Shown: positions 12,901-25,633, counted from the first letter of the stretch. The stretch: 64,000 bases of DNA from Neocallimastix lanati (nom. inval.) (GCA_016946835.1 JACVTC010000085.1:600001-664000), one strand, 5' to 3'. A program made the numbers and translations. Notes: a model not told the origin generated them from the sequence alone.

Positions 12901-13113
12901 AAAAACTAATTTTTGATTCTTATTAAATTTTATTAGAAAGTAAGGTTTAAAAATAATAAAAACCAATATTTCTAATTTAATATTTAGTTTTTTATTTGAA
13001 ATTATAAATTAAAATATATATATATTATATATAGAAAGAGCTTATTTTATTTCAATATTGAAATGTTGGAATCTTGATAATTATTAATTTTTTTATGGTT
13101 TAAAAAAAATTAT

Positions 13114-13152
<39 letters not shown>

Positions 13153-15854
13153 TTTATTTCTAATAATATACATTTTTTAGTAATATTACGCTTGAACAAA
13201 TAATTTTTATTATTTAATTAATAAATGAAAATGATATGTTATATGTAAAATTTAATTATAATCAATTATAGTCTTTATTTTTTTTTTTTAAAAAAAAAAT
13301 TTACTATAATATCAGTATTTTTTACCCTTTATAAATTTTTTTACTTAGTCATTTAGCTAAAAAAAAAAAAAAAAATTACATCATTTTTCATATATTTCAA
13401 ATTAAATATTTCTCAAAACATATTTTTAAATTTATTTATGAAAAAATAATACTATTATTTATTTTTTTATTTCAAATTATATAATTATTGTTATTGATAA
13501 AAGGAAATGATATATTTATGTCATTCATAATGGTCATACTATAATGTATCATTGTGTATATTTAGATAGAAAAATGATTACTAATATTATATAAAATGAA
13601 AATATCTAATAAAAAATACACTTTTTTTTTTTTGCTTGTTTTTATTAATATATGGTATTATTACATTAAAGAAAATATAATTATTATAAATTAATTTTAT
13701 ATTAAATAACTTTATAGTAATAGTAATCTTATACAAATTAGATAAATAAAAAAATAATAATTTTTTTTATTAATTGGTCTTTTTAATTATTAAATAATGA
13801 ATTCTTAATTTTTAGTAATTAATTGTTGATTTTTAATTGATAAAATGAGTTAAAAAAGATTAACCATATATAATAAATATATTTCATAAAAATATTTTTT
13901 CATAACAGACCGTCTATAATACACATTATTTTATAAAAAATTTTATTACATATCAATAATCTTATTAATAAAAATTTCAATCGATTATAATAGAAGTTAA
14001 ATTTTTATTACAGTTTAAATATGAATAGTAATAATTTATTAAATAATATATATATATTTATGTTATTTTATATATGTAATTAATTATAGATTTGATTATT
14101 TAATTAATTAATATCGAATAAAATTTTCAAAATGAAATTTGATTTATATATAAAAAGAATATAAAATAAAATTAAAAAAAAAAAAAAATAAAAAAATAAG
14201 GTTTAAAAAAAAAAATTTAATAGGTGAATGTTTAAAAAATTTTATATTGAATTTAATTTTAAATTAAAGATTTAATTTATTATTTTATTTTATTTTTAAT
14301 TTTATTTTTAATTTTATTTTTAATTTTATTTTTAATTTTATTTTTAATTTTTTTTAATTTTTTTTTTTTTTTTTTTTAAAATATTTTATTCTTAATTAAA
14401 ATTAAACTATAAAAATAGATGATTAGTTGTTACAGCAAAATTCTTAATTATACAAAAACAAATAATTAATAAATTTCATTTTTCTTATTAAAATATTTGA
14501 TTTGCATTTTGAATAATAAAAAAAAAAAAAAAAAAAAAAAAAATTATTTATAATATTTCTATCAAAAACCTTATTATTATAGTAAAAATTTTAAATTTTT
14601 AATAAATTTATTATACCTAAATTAATAATTTATTTGTAATATTCAATGAAATTGAATTTAAATAAACTTAAAATCAATATCTTTGTATTGCTTTTACATG
14701 TGGAATATATAAAAAAAATCATTATATATCTTTGATTATTAATAAATTTTAAATATAAAATTTATTAATAAATAAATATTTTAGATATTTATGTTTGTAT
14801 TGTTCATTTTAGAATAATGGCATTTATATAGATATTAATAATTTATAAATATTAAATTTATTATATTAAAATATTCTATTTTATTGATTATAAATATAAT
14901 AAATTATTTATTTTAATAAATAATTGAATAATCAATATTGTAAATAGTTAATTATTATTTAACACTTTAATTTTTAACAAAAAATATATTTTTATTATTA
15001 ATAATTAAATAAATCAATATTTTAAATAATTATTTATTATTTACTATTTTTATTTAATTTAAAACAAAAATATTTATTTTAAACTTTTATATTGTATTTT
15101 ATTTTAAATTGATTGTTATTAACTTATCTAAAATATATATATATATTTAAATTTCATTCATATAAATTTATATTGATAATTTTTTTTTATATGGTTAATT
15201 TATTATTATTTTTTTAAGAGAGTATAAATAGAATAATTTTTCTCTTTTATAATTCTTTTTTTTTTTTCAAAACTTTTTACTTATAGAATCTATAAATTGT
15301 AATATACAAAATTTCTATATTACTTTCTAAATCAAAATCGATAAAAAAAAAAAAAATAAAAATAAAAAGGAAAGAAAAAAAAAGTGTATATATATATATA
15401 TATATATAAAATAATATAAATTTATATAATAAAGCAATAATAAAAGAAGATGATGAACTTATTTTAGATAGAAAAGGAGATCGATAACTAGCCTTTTATT
15501 CATTATATTTTTTTTTTTTTTAAAATTTATTATAGAATTGAATTAATAAAATATTAAAAAACAATAAAACTACAACCATAAATAATCAAAAGAATATTTA
15601 AAATGAAATAGCTATTAAACAAAAATAATTAAGGAATAAATAATAAAAATATTAGCTATTAAACAAAAATAATTAAAGAATAAAAATAAAAATAATAAAA
15701 ATACTATTAAAGATAGAAAATCACAATTATATTTGAATAAGATATTTATATATATATATATAATTTTTATATAAGCATTAATATACTAACTTTTAATTAT
15801 AAATATTGAATAAATTTAATTCAAAAAAAAAAAAAAAAAGAGAGATAAATTATT

Positions 15855-16118
15855 ATGAAGATAAACTATTTTAGTATTGCATTATCTTCAATGGTAGCAT
15901 TTACAAATGGTAAATATATATATATATATATATATTTAAATTAAAATTAAAACTAAAACAAATAAATTATTGTATTAACTATAAAATATATTAAAACATA
16001 TATATTTTTAGCTGCCAGTTGGAAATTTAATGTTGTAAATATTTATGGAACTGGATATGATATTGGTGTTAAATATAATAATCAAGTTATAAAAATGACT
16101 TCTGAAATATATCCATGT

Positions 16119-16168
<50 letters not shown>

Positions 16169-18298
16169 TTTACTATTATGAATTATATATACCTTTTGTA
16201 AAGTATTTAATAATAATAATATATATATTTTAATATACAATTTAATGTTAGTATATACAACTACCATAGAATCTGGTTCTAGTACTACTTATAAATATGT
16301 TGTATTAGATAAAAGTGGAAATGTTGTAGAAGAAGAAGAATTTGAAAGAAATTATACCTCTGATACAGCTAACATTAATGAAGTTTATGATAGGTATAAT
16401 TATATATTTTCAAACATATATTTAGAATATATTTTTTTATTTATTATAATAATATATAATATATGTTTTTTTTTTTTTTTTTTTTTTTTTTTATTTATTT
16501 ATTTTTTTATTAATAAAACTATTTAATTAAAACCTATTATAATTTCTATAGAGAAACAAAAAATATTAATATTCAAGGACTTCCAAAGGTTTATGATAAT
16601 CTTTATAAAGGTGGTTCCCAAAAATATCAAGATTTTCCATTAAATGAAATTTATACTATTTGGGCCAAATGTAATGATACTGAATACACCTATTTAAAGC
16701 ATAATCCCTTCATCAATGGCAGACATAAAAATGAAAGCTCTGCCAATTGTACTATAAATGTTATTACTCCAAAAGAGTCATTCACTAGAACTGGTACTGC
16801 TCATTTAGTTGGATACAACAGTCGTTTATACAAAAAATTATCTTGGAAGTTTAAGCTTGATAAGAAGATTCTTGGAAGAAAAACTCTTAAGCTTAGAGCT
16901 ATTGCTAGTGATCCAACTCTTATGCGTGATAAGTTATCCTCTGAATTATACAGAGCTCTCGGTGTTCCAGTTTACAGTGGTACCTACAGTAGATTTATGG
17001 TTAATGATGATATTTGGGGTTTATACAGTATCGTTGATACCATTGGTGGTAAATGGATTGCTTCGAGTATTCATGGTGATGATGACGCTCATGTCGGCTA
17101 CAGTTATAAGATGTATTCCTCTGTTCCAAATGGTCCTTTTGCTTCTCTTAGATACCTTGGTGAAGATCCAAAAACCTACCAAAGCAGTGGCTCCTATGAA
17201 GTGGATGAAGTTGATAAAGATGATACTGAGGCTACTAATGATTTCTATAGACTTGCACGTTTTACCAAATTATATGAAGATTGGGTTGATAAGTATTCGA
17301 AAGATCAATCTTCTGCTGCAGTTGAAGCTCTAGAAAGTTTCTTTGATCTTGAATCACTTTTAAGACAAATGGTTATTGAAAGTCTTACCCTTGCTTACGA
17401 TAACTTTTGGGCTCAACTCGGTAATTATGCGGTTTATTTCAATCCTGAAACAAATAAATATCAAATTATTCCATATGATTTTGATGGCTCTTTCTTCGGT
17501 TCAAATGGTTCTTCCTACTACGCCTCGGACTATCTTTATGATTGTATTGGTTGGGCAGATAATACAGTTCAAGATAAATACTTTGTAAATAATCTTTTAA
17601 AACATGATATTATTAAGAAAAGATACTTATCAATCATGAATCAAACTCTCAATAAAGTTTTCAATGTTGATGCTATTAGTGGTTTCATTGATAATGTATC
17701 TGATTTAATAAAGGAAGATGTTGAATGGAACTTTGATTTAATTGATGATCTTGATAGTGAAATTCCAGGTAATGTCAATCATTTCACTCTACAAAACTTT
17801 GAAGATAATACCAATTTTAAGGTTGTTGACTATGATAAAAGTAAAAATTATAATGATGCTCATTATGGTCTGAAGCAATGGGTTAAAGTAAGAGGTGGTA
17901 ACTGTGAAATCAATATTAAAAATTTAGGTATTGATTTTAATGATGAGGATACCGTTCAAAATGCCATCCCAGTTCAAAATGCCGTACCTGTTCAGACTAC
18001 TGTTGTTGCTAAGCCAGAAACAACTACTACTACTACTACCACCACTACTACCACTACTACCGTTGCCCCAGCTCCAACAACTACTACCGTTGTTCCAGTA
18101 TCAACTACTAAAGCCAGAACCACAACTAAGGCCAGAGCCAGAAACACAGCAAAGGCCAGAGCCGCTATTAAGGCCAGAACAACCACAACAACAACAACTA
18201 CAACAACTACTACAGCCTCTAAAAAGGTTACTGTTAAAAAGGTTACTGTTAAAAAGGTTGTAACCGTTAAAAAGTACGTCATTAAAAATAAAGAGTAA
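15855..18298 (+). CDS. CotH-kinase-family secreted protein with Thr-rich tail
   Basis: Four exons: 15855-15909, 16012-16116, 16252-16393, 16552-18298 (2049 nt, 682 codons). All three joins keep frame. The ATG at 15855 starts a signal peptide (MKINYFSIALSSMVAFTNA), so the protein is exported or surface-bound. Residues about 180-480 carry the CotH kinase-like core: LGRKTLKLRA, DPTLMRDKL, GTYSRFMVNDD, then NYAVYFNP with Asn392 and YDFDGSFFG with Asp410 and Asp412, the positions expected for catalysis and metal binding. In bacteria CotH phosphorylates spore-coat proteins; fungal relatives are surface proteins. The tail (about residue 560 on) has long Thr runs, TKAR/KAR repeats and KKVTVKK repeats, ends without a hydrophobic GPI-type segment, and shows no dockerin. 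A linker or wall-anchoring role is inferred. The neighbours are unrelated. Confidence 0.88.
15910..16011 (+). other. CotH gene intron 1 (102 nt)
   Basis: Donor GTAAAT, branch-like TTAAC, acceptor TTTTTAG. The join is phase 1 and makes an Ala codon at the predicted signal-peptidase region. Confidence 0.85.
16117..16251 (+). other. CotH gene intron 2 with roughly 44-nt poly-T
   Basis: Donor GTGAGT, followed at once by an unbroken T run to about 16165; acceptor AATGTTAG. The join is phase 1 and yields a Leu codon in a continuous frame. Confidence 0.85.
16394..16551 (+). other. CotH gene intron 3 with poly-T
   Basis: Donor GTATAA, a poly-T run at about 16467-16491, acceptor TTCTATAG. The phase-2 join restores an Arg codon. 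Reading through it gives only a low-complexity hydrophobic stretch. Confidence 0.85.
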
Positions 18299-18360
18299 AC
18301 TTAATTAGAGAATTAAAATATATATATATATTTTATTTTAATTCTTATATTTAAATAACT

Positions 18361-18397
<37 letters not shown>

Positions 18398-19150
18398 AAA
18401 TCATGTTTATCTCTTTAATTTAACATAATTAATTTAAATAATCAAGAAACTTGATTCTCTAGAACATAATATATTAAAAATAATATAAATTAAATATTTA
18501 ATTGTAAAAAGAGATTCCCTATAAAATAATATTTTTAAAACATTTTAATTTGTTTTTGTATAAAAACTACGTATTATCTTTTTTTTTTTTTTCCTTTTAA
18601 TTAATATTTATTTATAAATAAATAATAAATATTTAATATGTAAAATACTTCTCAGTGTGTTGCTTTATTTTATTTTAGAGTATGAAATTAAATGATTAAT
18701 ACAAAATTTGGACTATAATTCATATATCAAGCTTTTTTTTATTGTTATATAATAATATATTATTAATTATTAATTTAATATATAGAATTTAAAAATAGAA
18801 ATGTTTTTGATTTTATTATTAAAATTTTTTTATTTATATATTCTTTGAAAATTAATTGTAATTATGCATTATTTATTTATAAATATTTCAAATAATATAT
18901 AATTAAAATTAATTTTTAAATAATGCTTAAAAGTTTATGTTTAATTTATATTTTATTCGTTTCTATAATTTCTTTTATTAAAAAAAAAGAAATTATAAAA
19001 ATTAAAAATATCCAAAATAAAACTAATTATGTATACCTTTTATATATATGTAATATATATATATATATACCCAACCTTATTTTAACATTAAAAAAATTTT
19101 TTTTTTCTATTCACAAAAAAGATTTATTTTAAAGTATCAAAAAATAAATA

Positions 19151-19186
<36 letters not shown>

Positions 19187-19287
19187 AATAAATATTAAAA
19201 ATCCAACTTTTCTATGTTTTATAAATGTTTTTATTAATTTATTAAACTTTATTTTTAATAATCTATACATTTTCATTTATTTTCATT

Positions 19288-19331
<44 letters not shown>

Positions 19332-19600
19332 TTTTTTTTATTTATTTTCTTTTGTTTTTTAATTAGATATTATTGATTTTATAGATAAAAATTGAAATTA
19401 TTTTAATGTTTAGTATTTTTTTTTAAAAAAAAAAAAAGAAATCAAAATTTACACAAAAAACTATATATAACTTATATATAATTATATTGATATTAATAGT
19501 TTTAATTAAATAAATAGTTGTTATTAATATTTAAATAAAAATAGTGTATATTTAACTATGGGTATATATTTAAATTAATTGTATTAAATTTTCTAATTAT
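18299..19600. other. AT-rich intergenic stretch between CotH and the DUF3737 array
   Basis: No gene seen; the roughly 69-codon open frame near 18923-19132 is I/K/Y-rich low complexity. Contains poly-A at about 18366-18395, (AAT)n at about 19153-19178 and a poly-T run at about 19291-19329. Confidence 0.65.
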
Positions 19601-20530
19601 TTAATTAGATTCATTTCTAACAATAATCTTAGCATTGCTTTCCATTATGGAATCTTCAAGAATAATGTCTCCAACACTATCAACTGTAATATTTCCCGAT
19701 TTGGGATTCTTAATAGATAAAACATGTCCATTAATAGTGGCGTCAACTTCTGAATATTCAAAACTCAAATCTGTTTCTTCCATACTACAATTTATCATCT
19801 TTAAATTCTTACAGTAGCAAAGAGGTTGAGTTCCAATAATCTTACAATTAATTAATGTTAAACCTTCAGAGAACCACGCTAAATATTCTCCTTTAAGTGT
19901 AGAATTTTTAACTGTGACATTCTTACTATGCCAGAATGCATCTTTAGTATCAAGATAAGAATTAGTAATAATTAAATTTTCCATATATTGGAATGAATAT
20001 TTTCCACTAAATCTTAAATTATTAATTTTAACATTATTAGTGCCAAAAAGCATATATACTGAATTAATTGTACTATTATTAATTTCAATATCATTACATT
20101 TCCATCCAAATTCTTCTGAATTAATAGTACAATTATTAATTACTGTATTATGGCATTCTCTTAAACATTTTACAGATTCCACCTTACAAGAATCAATATA
20201 ACCATCATTAGCATACCAAATTGGAGCTCTAGTCTTTTCATCTAAATTAGAATTCACTAAAACATATTTTTGACTATGCCATAAAGGATATCTCAATGAA
20301 AAATTACAAGAATCCACAATAACATTTCTTGATTCCTTTAAAGAAGATTCACCATCTCTTGGACCAGCGAAAGTACAATTCTTTATATGAGTATCTTTTA
20401 CATTATAGAGAGCTCTTTCTTCATCAAGAGTTTTATTTTCGATGACATTCATTGTTTTCAATTGAGGTTGTTGCACCTTGAAAATACCTTGAGCTTGTAA
20501 ATTTAAATTATTTTGAGCGATTTCAATCAT
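19601..20530 (-). CDS. DUF3737-like right-handed beta-helix protein, copy 1
   Basis: A single intronless 309-codon frame from ATG 20530. The protein is built of short strand-turn repeats rich in N-C/N-S turns (IKNCTF, IVDSCNF, VINNCTI, IEINNSTI, VTVKNSTL, LTLINCKI, LKMINCSM), the pattern of a parallel beta-helix. GESSLKES, YPLWHS, RAPIWYA, DAFWHSKN, GEYLAW and LSFEYS match the signature blocks of the DUF3737 family as I know it, which is mainly bacterial and of unknown function. There is no signal peptide or membrane segment, so it is probably cytosolic. Length is about normal for the family. It differs from copy 2 at six residues (for example Leu for Tyr in the KTLDEER segment, Glu for Gly in MEETDL). 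Lack of introns and the bacterial family relationship suggest horizontal acquisition followed by local amplification (inference). Confidence 0.85.
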   Translation of the reverse strand: MIEIAQNNLNLQAQGIFKVQQPQLKTMNVIENKTLDEERALYNVKDTHIKNCTFAGPRDGESSLKESRNVIVDSCNFSLRYPLWHSQKYVLVNSNLDEKTRAPIWYANDGYIDSCKVESVKCLRECHNTVINNCTINSEEFGWKCNDIEINNSTINSVYMLFGTNNVKINNLRFSGKYSFQYMENLIITNSYLDTKDAFWHSKNVTVKNSTLKGEYLAWFSEGLTLINCKIIGTQPLCYCKNLKMINCSMEETDLSFEYSEVDATINGHVLSIKNPKSGNITVDSVGDIILEDSIMESNAKIIVRNESN

Positions 20531-21052
20531 TTTTTTTTTTTTTTTTTTTTAATAAAACTAAATTTGTATTATTTTAATATAGTAATTAATATTTTATATT
20601 TTTTTTTTTAAAAAAAAAAAGCTTATTTAATAATATTATTAATTTTTAAATAAATTTATTAAATTTTAAAGTATGAATTCTAAATTATGAAGTAAAAAAA
20701 TGAAGGTATTTATATTTTTTTTTTTTTCAATGAAAAATAAATAAACAAATATTAAAAAAATTATTAAATGGATAAATTAAATTTAATTTCTTCTGTATTA
20801 TTAATACATTATTAATAATAAACGAAAAAAATTTTTTTTAAACTTAATTTATAAATTACTAATTGTAATTTAATATATATGTAAAATATATAATTTAATT
20901 ATAATATATAAAATGCTTTGTAATAATCCATTAACGGAATTAGATCCGCAAAAATGTAATTAATGTATAAAAAAAACATATTTATATAAATTACTAATTG
21001 TAATTTAATGTATATATAGAATTCATAATTTATTTATAATACTCTTAGAAAT

Positions 21053-21077
21053 AATCCATTAATGGATTAAGATCCGC
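21053..21077. promoter_or_regulatory. Palindromic element upstream of DUF3737 copy 1
   Basis: A perfect 16-bp palindrome AATCCATTAATGGATT (21053-21068) overlaps TGGATTAAGATCCGC (21063-21077). A related but degenerate element ending in ATCCGC lies at 20934-20949, and an inverted partner at 22339-22353. Recurrence upstream of three gene copies suggests a protein-binding site or an element terminus; this is inference. Confidence 0.5.
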
Positions 21078-21920
21078 AAAAAAAATGTGAATATAATTAA
21101 TGTAAAATATACTTTATATATTAGTTTATACAATAAAATAAAATACTATAAAGATAAGGTAAAAAGAAGAAATAAAAAGAAAAGTATTTAATTAAAAAAT
21201 ATAAATTATTTCAATTAAATACTTAAAATTATGTCATGATTACTCATTATATGCATAAAAATCTATTAAATTCACATTAAAGTTAACATGTTTAAAAATC
21301 AATATATTATTATTTTAATTTGTTTCAAATTTTACATGTAAAAAGATATTTCTTTATTAATATTTTTAAATAATTTAAGATATATTCGATTAACATTTTT
21401 AAATAGTTAAATAGATAATCTTTAAACATAATTTAATATATATTAAATTATATGTATATTTTATTTAATATTTAATATAAAGATTTATATATATTTTTTT
21501 AATATTTAATAAAAAGATATATATATTTTATTTAATATTAATATAGAGCTTTGTTGGGTTGTTAATATGTATTTAAAAGGAAATCAATTGTATATAAATA
21601 AAAATAACTTTCTTGATAGGATAAATTTTTAATCAATGTAATTTATTATATATATATATATTTTATGTTATTAAGTTTCAGAATATACTAGTTATTAATA
21701 TTTATTAATTATTGGAAAAATAGTGATTAATCCATCCAAGTAATAAAATATATATATTTATATTTTAATAGTTGAGTAAGGAATTTCTTTTGAGACTTGA
21801 ATTATAATTACAATAATTTAATATAAATTAATTTAAATAAAAATAAAATATATAAATTCATATATAAAAGGATTTCATTTAATTATATATAAAAAAAAAA
21901 AAATTGATATTTAATTTAAA

Positions 21921-21996
21921 GTTATAAGTTTAAAATTTTTAATATCTTCAAATATGAATATAGAAGAACTACATGAAAATAAAAGTGATGTTTATA
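21921..21996. other. Micro-inverted block, unit 1 orientation
   Basis: This roughly 76-bp block appears in reverse complement in unit 2 at 26467-26548, with collinear sequence on both sides. It contains ATG at 21955 followed by MNIEELHENKSDVY in one frame; the unit 2 version has one extra in-frame codon (MNIEEALHENKSDVY). Short TTATAA sequences mark both ends. Confidence 0.75.
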
Positions 21997-22338
21997 ATTT
22001 AAATTATCTTTTAAGAAAGCCATATATATTAATTTATATAATTAAATATATATATATATTACTTTTTTATTGATTATGCAATAATAAAACAAAAGAAAAT
22101 AAAAATGAAATAAAGGAATAAAAATGATGGAAACTATTTAATTATTAATTAGTTATTCATTAATGTATAAAAATTTAATATATTTGATTATGTTTAATTT
22201 AATCAGAGATCTATTTAACTAAATTTAGCAAAATATAAATTTATATTTCATTTTTATATCAAATAGATATATTTAAAATTAATAAATAAAATCAATAAAT
22301 CAAAAGATTGAAATAAATTTATATTAATTATTTAATAA

Positions 22339-22353
22339 GCGGATTATAATCCA
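22339..22353. promoter_or_regulatory. Inverted partner element GCGGATTATAATCCA
   Basis: This is the reverse complement of the TGGATTAnnATCCGC consensus, about 1.3 kb from the element at 21063-21077 and facing it. It contains the perfect palindrome GGATTATAATCC. Confidence 0.5.
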
Positions 22354-23340
22354 CTTTTAATGGTTATGGATACCTTTCTTTCGGATTTATAGGTAGACTT
22401 AACCTTTTTAAACAATCTCATTCTATATTTAGATTACAGGATATAATTTATATTTATATATTTAATTTTTTTTTTAATATTTTTATTACTTAAAATTTGG
22501 AATAAAATATTTTAAAATATATGAAATAAAATACGGGAAATTTTGTATGTTTATTACAATAAATTTTGTTATTACTATATATATGATATATTATAACAAA
22601 AAAAAAAAAAAAACTAAAAGGTTTTTATTTTTGTTTGTTATTTATTAAATTATATAAAAATATTTTTATGAAATTTAATTAACTTATTAATGTTTTTAAC
22701 AAATATTTATTTTAAATTAATTATTGTTTATTTAAAACAATAAAATCAAAAAAAAAAAACAAACCAAAAAAAATGTGAAAAATATTTAATAGAAAATTTT
22801 TATTAATTCATTTATTTTTTATTTTATTTTTTTTTTTTTTATTTTTATCATTTTTATCTTTTAAGTTATTAAAATTTATTTGATAATTACTTGATTATAA
22901 TTTTCATATTTATTATATTTATTACATATATTTTAAAAATTTTTTTATTTTTTTTTTATATTTTTTATATTTTTATTTTTTTAATATAAAGATAGTTTAT
23001 AATATGAAATATTTCATTTTCATTTTCATTTTAAATTTTTAATTTTTTATTATTATAATCTTTTTTTTTTTTTTTTTTTATTTTTTCTCTTTCATCTTTT
23101 ATTCTTTTTTTTTTCTTTTATTATTATTATTAATATAATAATAATAATTTTTTATTTCTTAATTTGCTTTTATTATAATAAAAGTTTTTTTATTAGTTAT
23201 TTGTTATTTAGTTATAATTACCATATTATTATTAAAATGAATGAATTAATTTATAAATTAACTTTTGTTTTATTTCCCTCTATTTTATTTATTTATTTTT
23301 TTTTTATTATTATTATTTTATATATTATAATGAAGTATTT

Positions 23341-23530
23341 ATTGTTGATATGGTGAAGTAGGAGATTGGTTGGGAGAATATAAATGATGTTGGTAAGTCA
23401 TAGTTTTGAGGGCTAGAACTAGGAGTATAGGATGGTTGTAAATACGGATTATACATACAGTTGTTGATTGGAAGTTGATGGTGGTTGTTGGTAAGTTATT
23501 GTTGATGGTGATATAATATATTATTGTAAA
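23341..23530 (-). pseudogene. Pro/Gln/Ser/Tyr-rich coding fossil, unit 1
   Basis: A GC-richer island. Minus-strand frames read SPSTITYQQPPSTSNQQLY, then after an apparent 2-bp loss in a TA run YNPYLQPSYTPSSSPQNY, then after another shift YQHHLYSPNQSPTSPYQQ followed by a stop. Low-complexity P/Q/S/Y/N composition suggests the C-terminus of a lost regulatory or RNA-binding protein; no family assignable. The same frameshifts occur in unit 2, so it was broken before the duplication. Confidence 0.55.
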
Positions 23531-24172
23531 TATGAAAAATTGTTTTTTATCTATTGCATTTAAAAAAAAAAAAAATAAAAAATAAATTGTTTGAAAAATA
23601 TTTTATAATTTTTCTACTTTTTTTTTTTTAAATGTTGATTAGAACTTAAACTTAAAATAAATAAAACTTTTTATTTTAAGTATTGACATTTAAATATTTC
23701 ATGGAATTTAAATTAAATATAATATCTATTATCAATATTAAAGTTCATAATTATAATTAATTTTAAATATTTACTTATATACTTATATAATAATATAATG
23801 ATATTAGTATACTTTATGACTTTTCCTAAATACACTAAATAAAATATAATATTTCAATATTTTTTTTTTATATTTTTTTTTTATTTAATAATTTTAAAAA
23901 TTTATCTTTATATGGAATATACAATTAAAAGTTTTAGATAAGAAAAAACAAAAATAGTAAAAATTATTAATAGAAATAAATATATACATTATAATTACTA
24001 ACGTAAATAATTAAATTTTTTTCTTTAAACTAAATAATTAATAAAAATTTTTTTTTTTAAAATTAAATAATTATTTATCTTTTAATAACTAATATTTAAA
24101 TAATGATAGTTAATATTATATAAAGGGTATATATATATACTTGGCTTTTTTATATTAAATTTTTTTATATAT

Positions 24173-25102
24173 TTAATTAGATTCATTTCTAACAATAATC
24201 TTAGCATTGCTTTCCATAATAGAATCTTCAAGAATAATGTCTCCAACACTATCAACTGTAATACTTCCCGACTTGGGATTCTTAATAGATAAAACATGTC
24301 CATTAATAGCGGCGTCAACTTCTGAATATTCAAAACTCAAATCTGTTCCTTCCATACTACAATTTATCATCTTTAAATTCTTACAGTAGCAAAGAGGTTG
24401 AGTTCCAATAATCTTACAATTAATTAATGTTAAACCTTCAGAGAACCACGCTAAATATTCACCTTTAAGTGTAGAATTCTTAACTGTGACATTCTTACTA
24501 TGCCAGAATGCATCTTTAGTATCAAGATAGGAATTAGTAATAGTTAAATTTTCCATATATTGGAAGGAATATTTACCACTAAATCTTAAATTATTAATTT
24601 TAACATTATTAGTGCCAAAAAGCATATATACTGAATTAATCGTACTATTATTAATTTCAATATCATTACATTTCCATCCAAATTCTTCTGAATTAATAGT
24701 ACAATTATTTATCACTGTATTATGACATTCTCTTAAACATTTTACAGATTCCACCTTACATGAATCAATATAACCATCATTAGCATACCAAATTGGAGCT
24801 CTAGTCTTTTCATCTAAATTAGAATTGATTAAAACATATTTTTGACTATGCCATAAAGGATATCTCAATGAAAAATTACAAGAATCCACAATAACATTTC
24901 TTGATTCTTTTAAAGAAGATTCACCATCTCTTGGACCAGCGAAAGTACAATTCTTTATATGGGTATCTTTTACATTATAGAGAGCTCTTTCTTCATCATA
25001 AGTTTTATTTTCGATGACATTCATTGTTTTTAATTGAGGTTGTTGAACCTTAAAAATACCTTGGGCTTGTAAATTTAAATTATTTTGAGCGATTTCAATC
25101 AT
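24173..25102 (-). CDS. DUF3737-like right-handed beta-helix protein, copy 2
   Basis: An intact 309-codon intronless frame from ATG 25102, with the same beta-helix repeat pattern and DUF3737 signature blocks as copy 1. Distinguishing residues include YVLINSN, VDAAING and SGSIT. The first bases upstream are poly-T on the + strand, giving an A-rich leader before the ATG. Its 3' flank (about 23880-24170) is shared with copies 3 and 4 but not with copy 1. Near-complete protein conservation among four copies points to recent duplication, gene conversion or purifying selection; silent-site counts would be needed to tell these apart. Confidence 0.85.
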   Translation of the reverse strand: MIEIAQNNLNLQAQGIFKVQQPQLKTMNVIENKTYDEERALYNVKDTHIKNCTFAGPRDGESSLKESRNVIVDSCNFSLRYPLWHSQKYVLINSNLDEKTRAPIWYANDGYIDSCKVESVKCLRECHNTVINNCTINSEEFGWKCNDIEINNSTINSVYMLFGTNNVKINNLRFSGKYSFQYMENLTITNSYLDTKDAFWHSKNVTVKNSTLKGEYLAWFSEGLTLINCKIIGTQPLCYCKNLKMINCSMEGTDLSFEYSEVDAAINGHVLSIKNPKSGSITVDSVGDIILEDSIMESNAKIIVRNESN

Positions 25103-25633
25103 TTTTAATAACTTTTTTTTTTTTTTAATAAATAAAACTAATTTTGTATTATTTTAATATAGTAATTAATATTTTATATTTTTTTTTTTAAAAAAAAAAA
25201 GCTTATTTAATAATATTATTAATTTTTAAATAAATTTATTAAATTTTAAAGTATGAATTCTAAATTATGAAGTAAAAAAATGAAGGTATTTATATTTTTT
25301 TTTTTTTCAATGAAAAATAAATAAACAAATATTAAAAAAATTATTAAATGGATAAATTAAATTTAATTTCTTCTGTATTATTAATACATTATTAATAATA
25401 AACGAAAAAAATTTTTTTTAAACTTAATTTATAAATTACTAATTGTAATTTAATATATATGTAAAATATATAATTTAATTATAATATATAAAATGCTTTG
25501 TAATAATCCATTAACGGAATTAGATCCGTAAAAATGTAATTAATGTATAAAAAAAAACATATTTATATAAATTACTAATTGTAATTTAATGTATATATAG
25601 AATTCATAATTTATTTATAATACTCTTAGAAAT

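Larger units (their letters stand above)
10377..15854. other. 5.5-kb AT-rich intergenic desert
   Basis: No supportable gene on either strand. Contents include a (TTA)n array at about 10823-10904, AAATAAT arrays at about 11400-11500, (TTA)n at about 11990-12060, (AAT)n running into poly-A at about 12810-12897, poly-T at about 13118-13151, a TTTTAATTTTA repeat at about 14284-14350, and a directly repeated 45-bp phrase (ATAGCTATTAAACAAAAATA...) starting near 15607 and 15652 close to the CotH gene start. Confidence 0.7.
20531..24172. other. Spacer of tandem unit 1
   Basis: This 3.6-kb stretch separates copies 1 and 2 and is nearly repeated at 25103-28763. It has no intact gene. It holds palindromic elements at 20934-20949, 21053-21077 and 22339-22353, a small coding-like ATG segment at 21955 inside an inversion-prone block, and a frameshifted Pro/Gln/Ser/Tyr-rich fossil at about 23341-23530. 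The rest is AT-rich simple sequence. Confidence 0.75.

Noticed and set aside
16082-16267. Minus-strand frame with a long Lys run
   Set aside because: It is antisense to the poly-T tract in CotH intron 2, an artefact of a homopolymer.
17992-18282. Minus-strand 96-codon Val-rich frame
   Set aside because: It is the antisense of the Thr-rich ACT/ACC repeats of the CotH tail and has no independent support.
20921-20950. tRNA or promoter box suggested by the TCCATTAACGGA and GATCCGC phrases
   Set aside because: No cloverleaf arms or tRNA A/B boxes are present nearby; the phrases belong to the repeated palindromic element.
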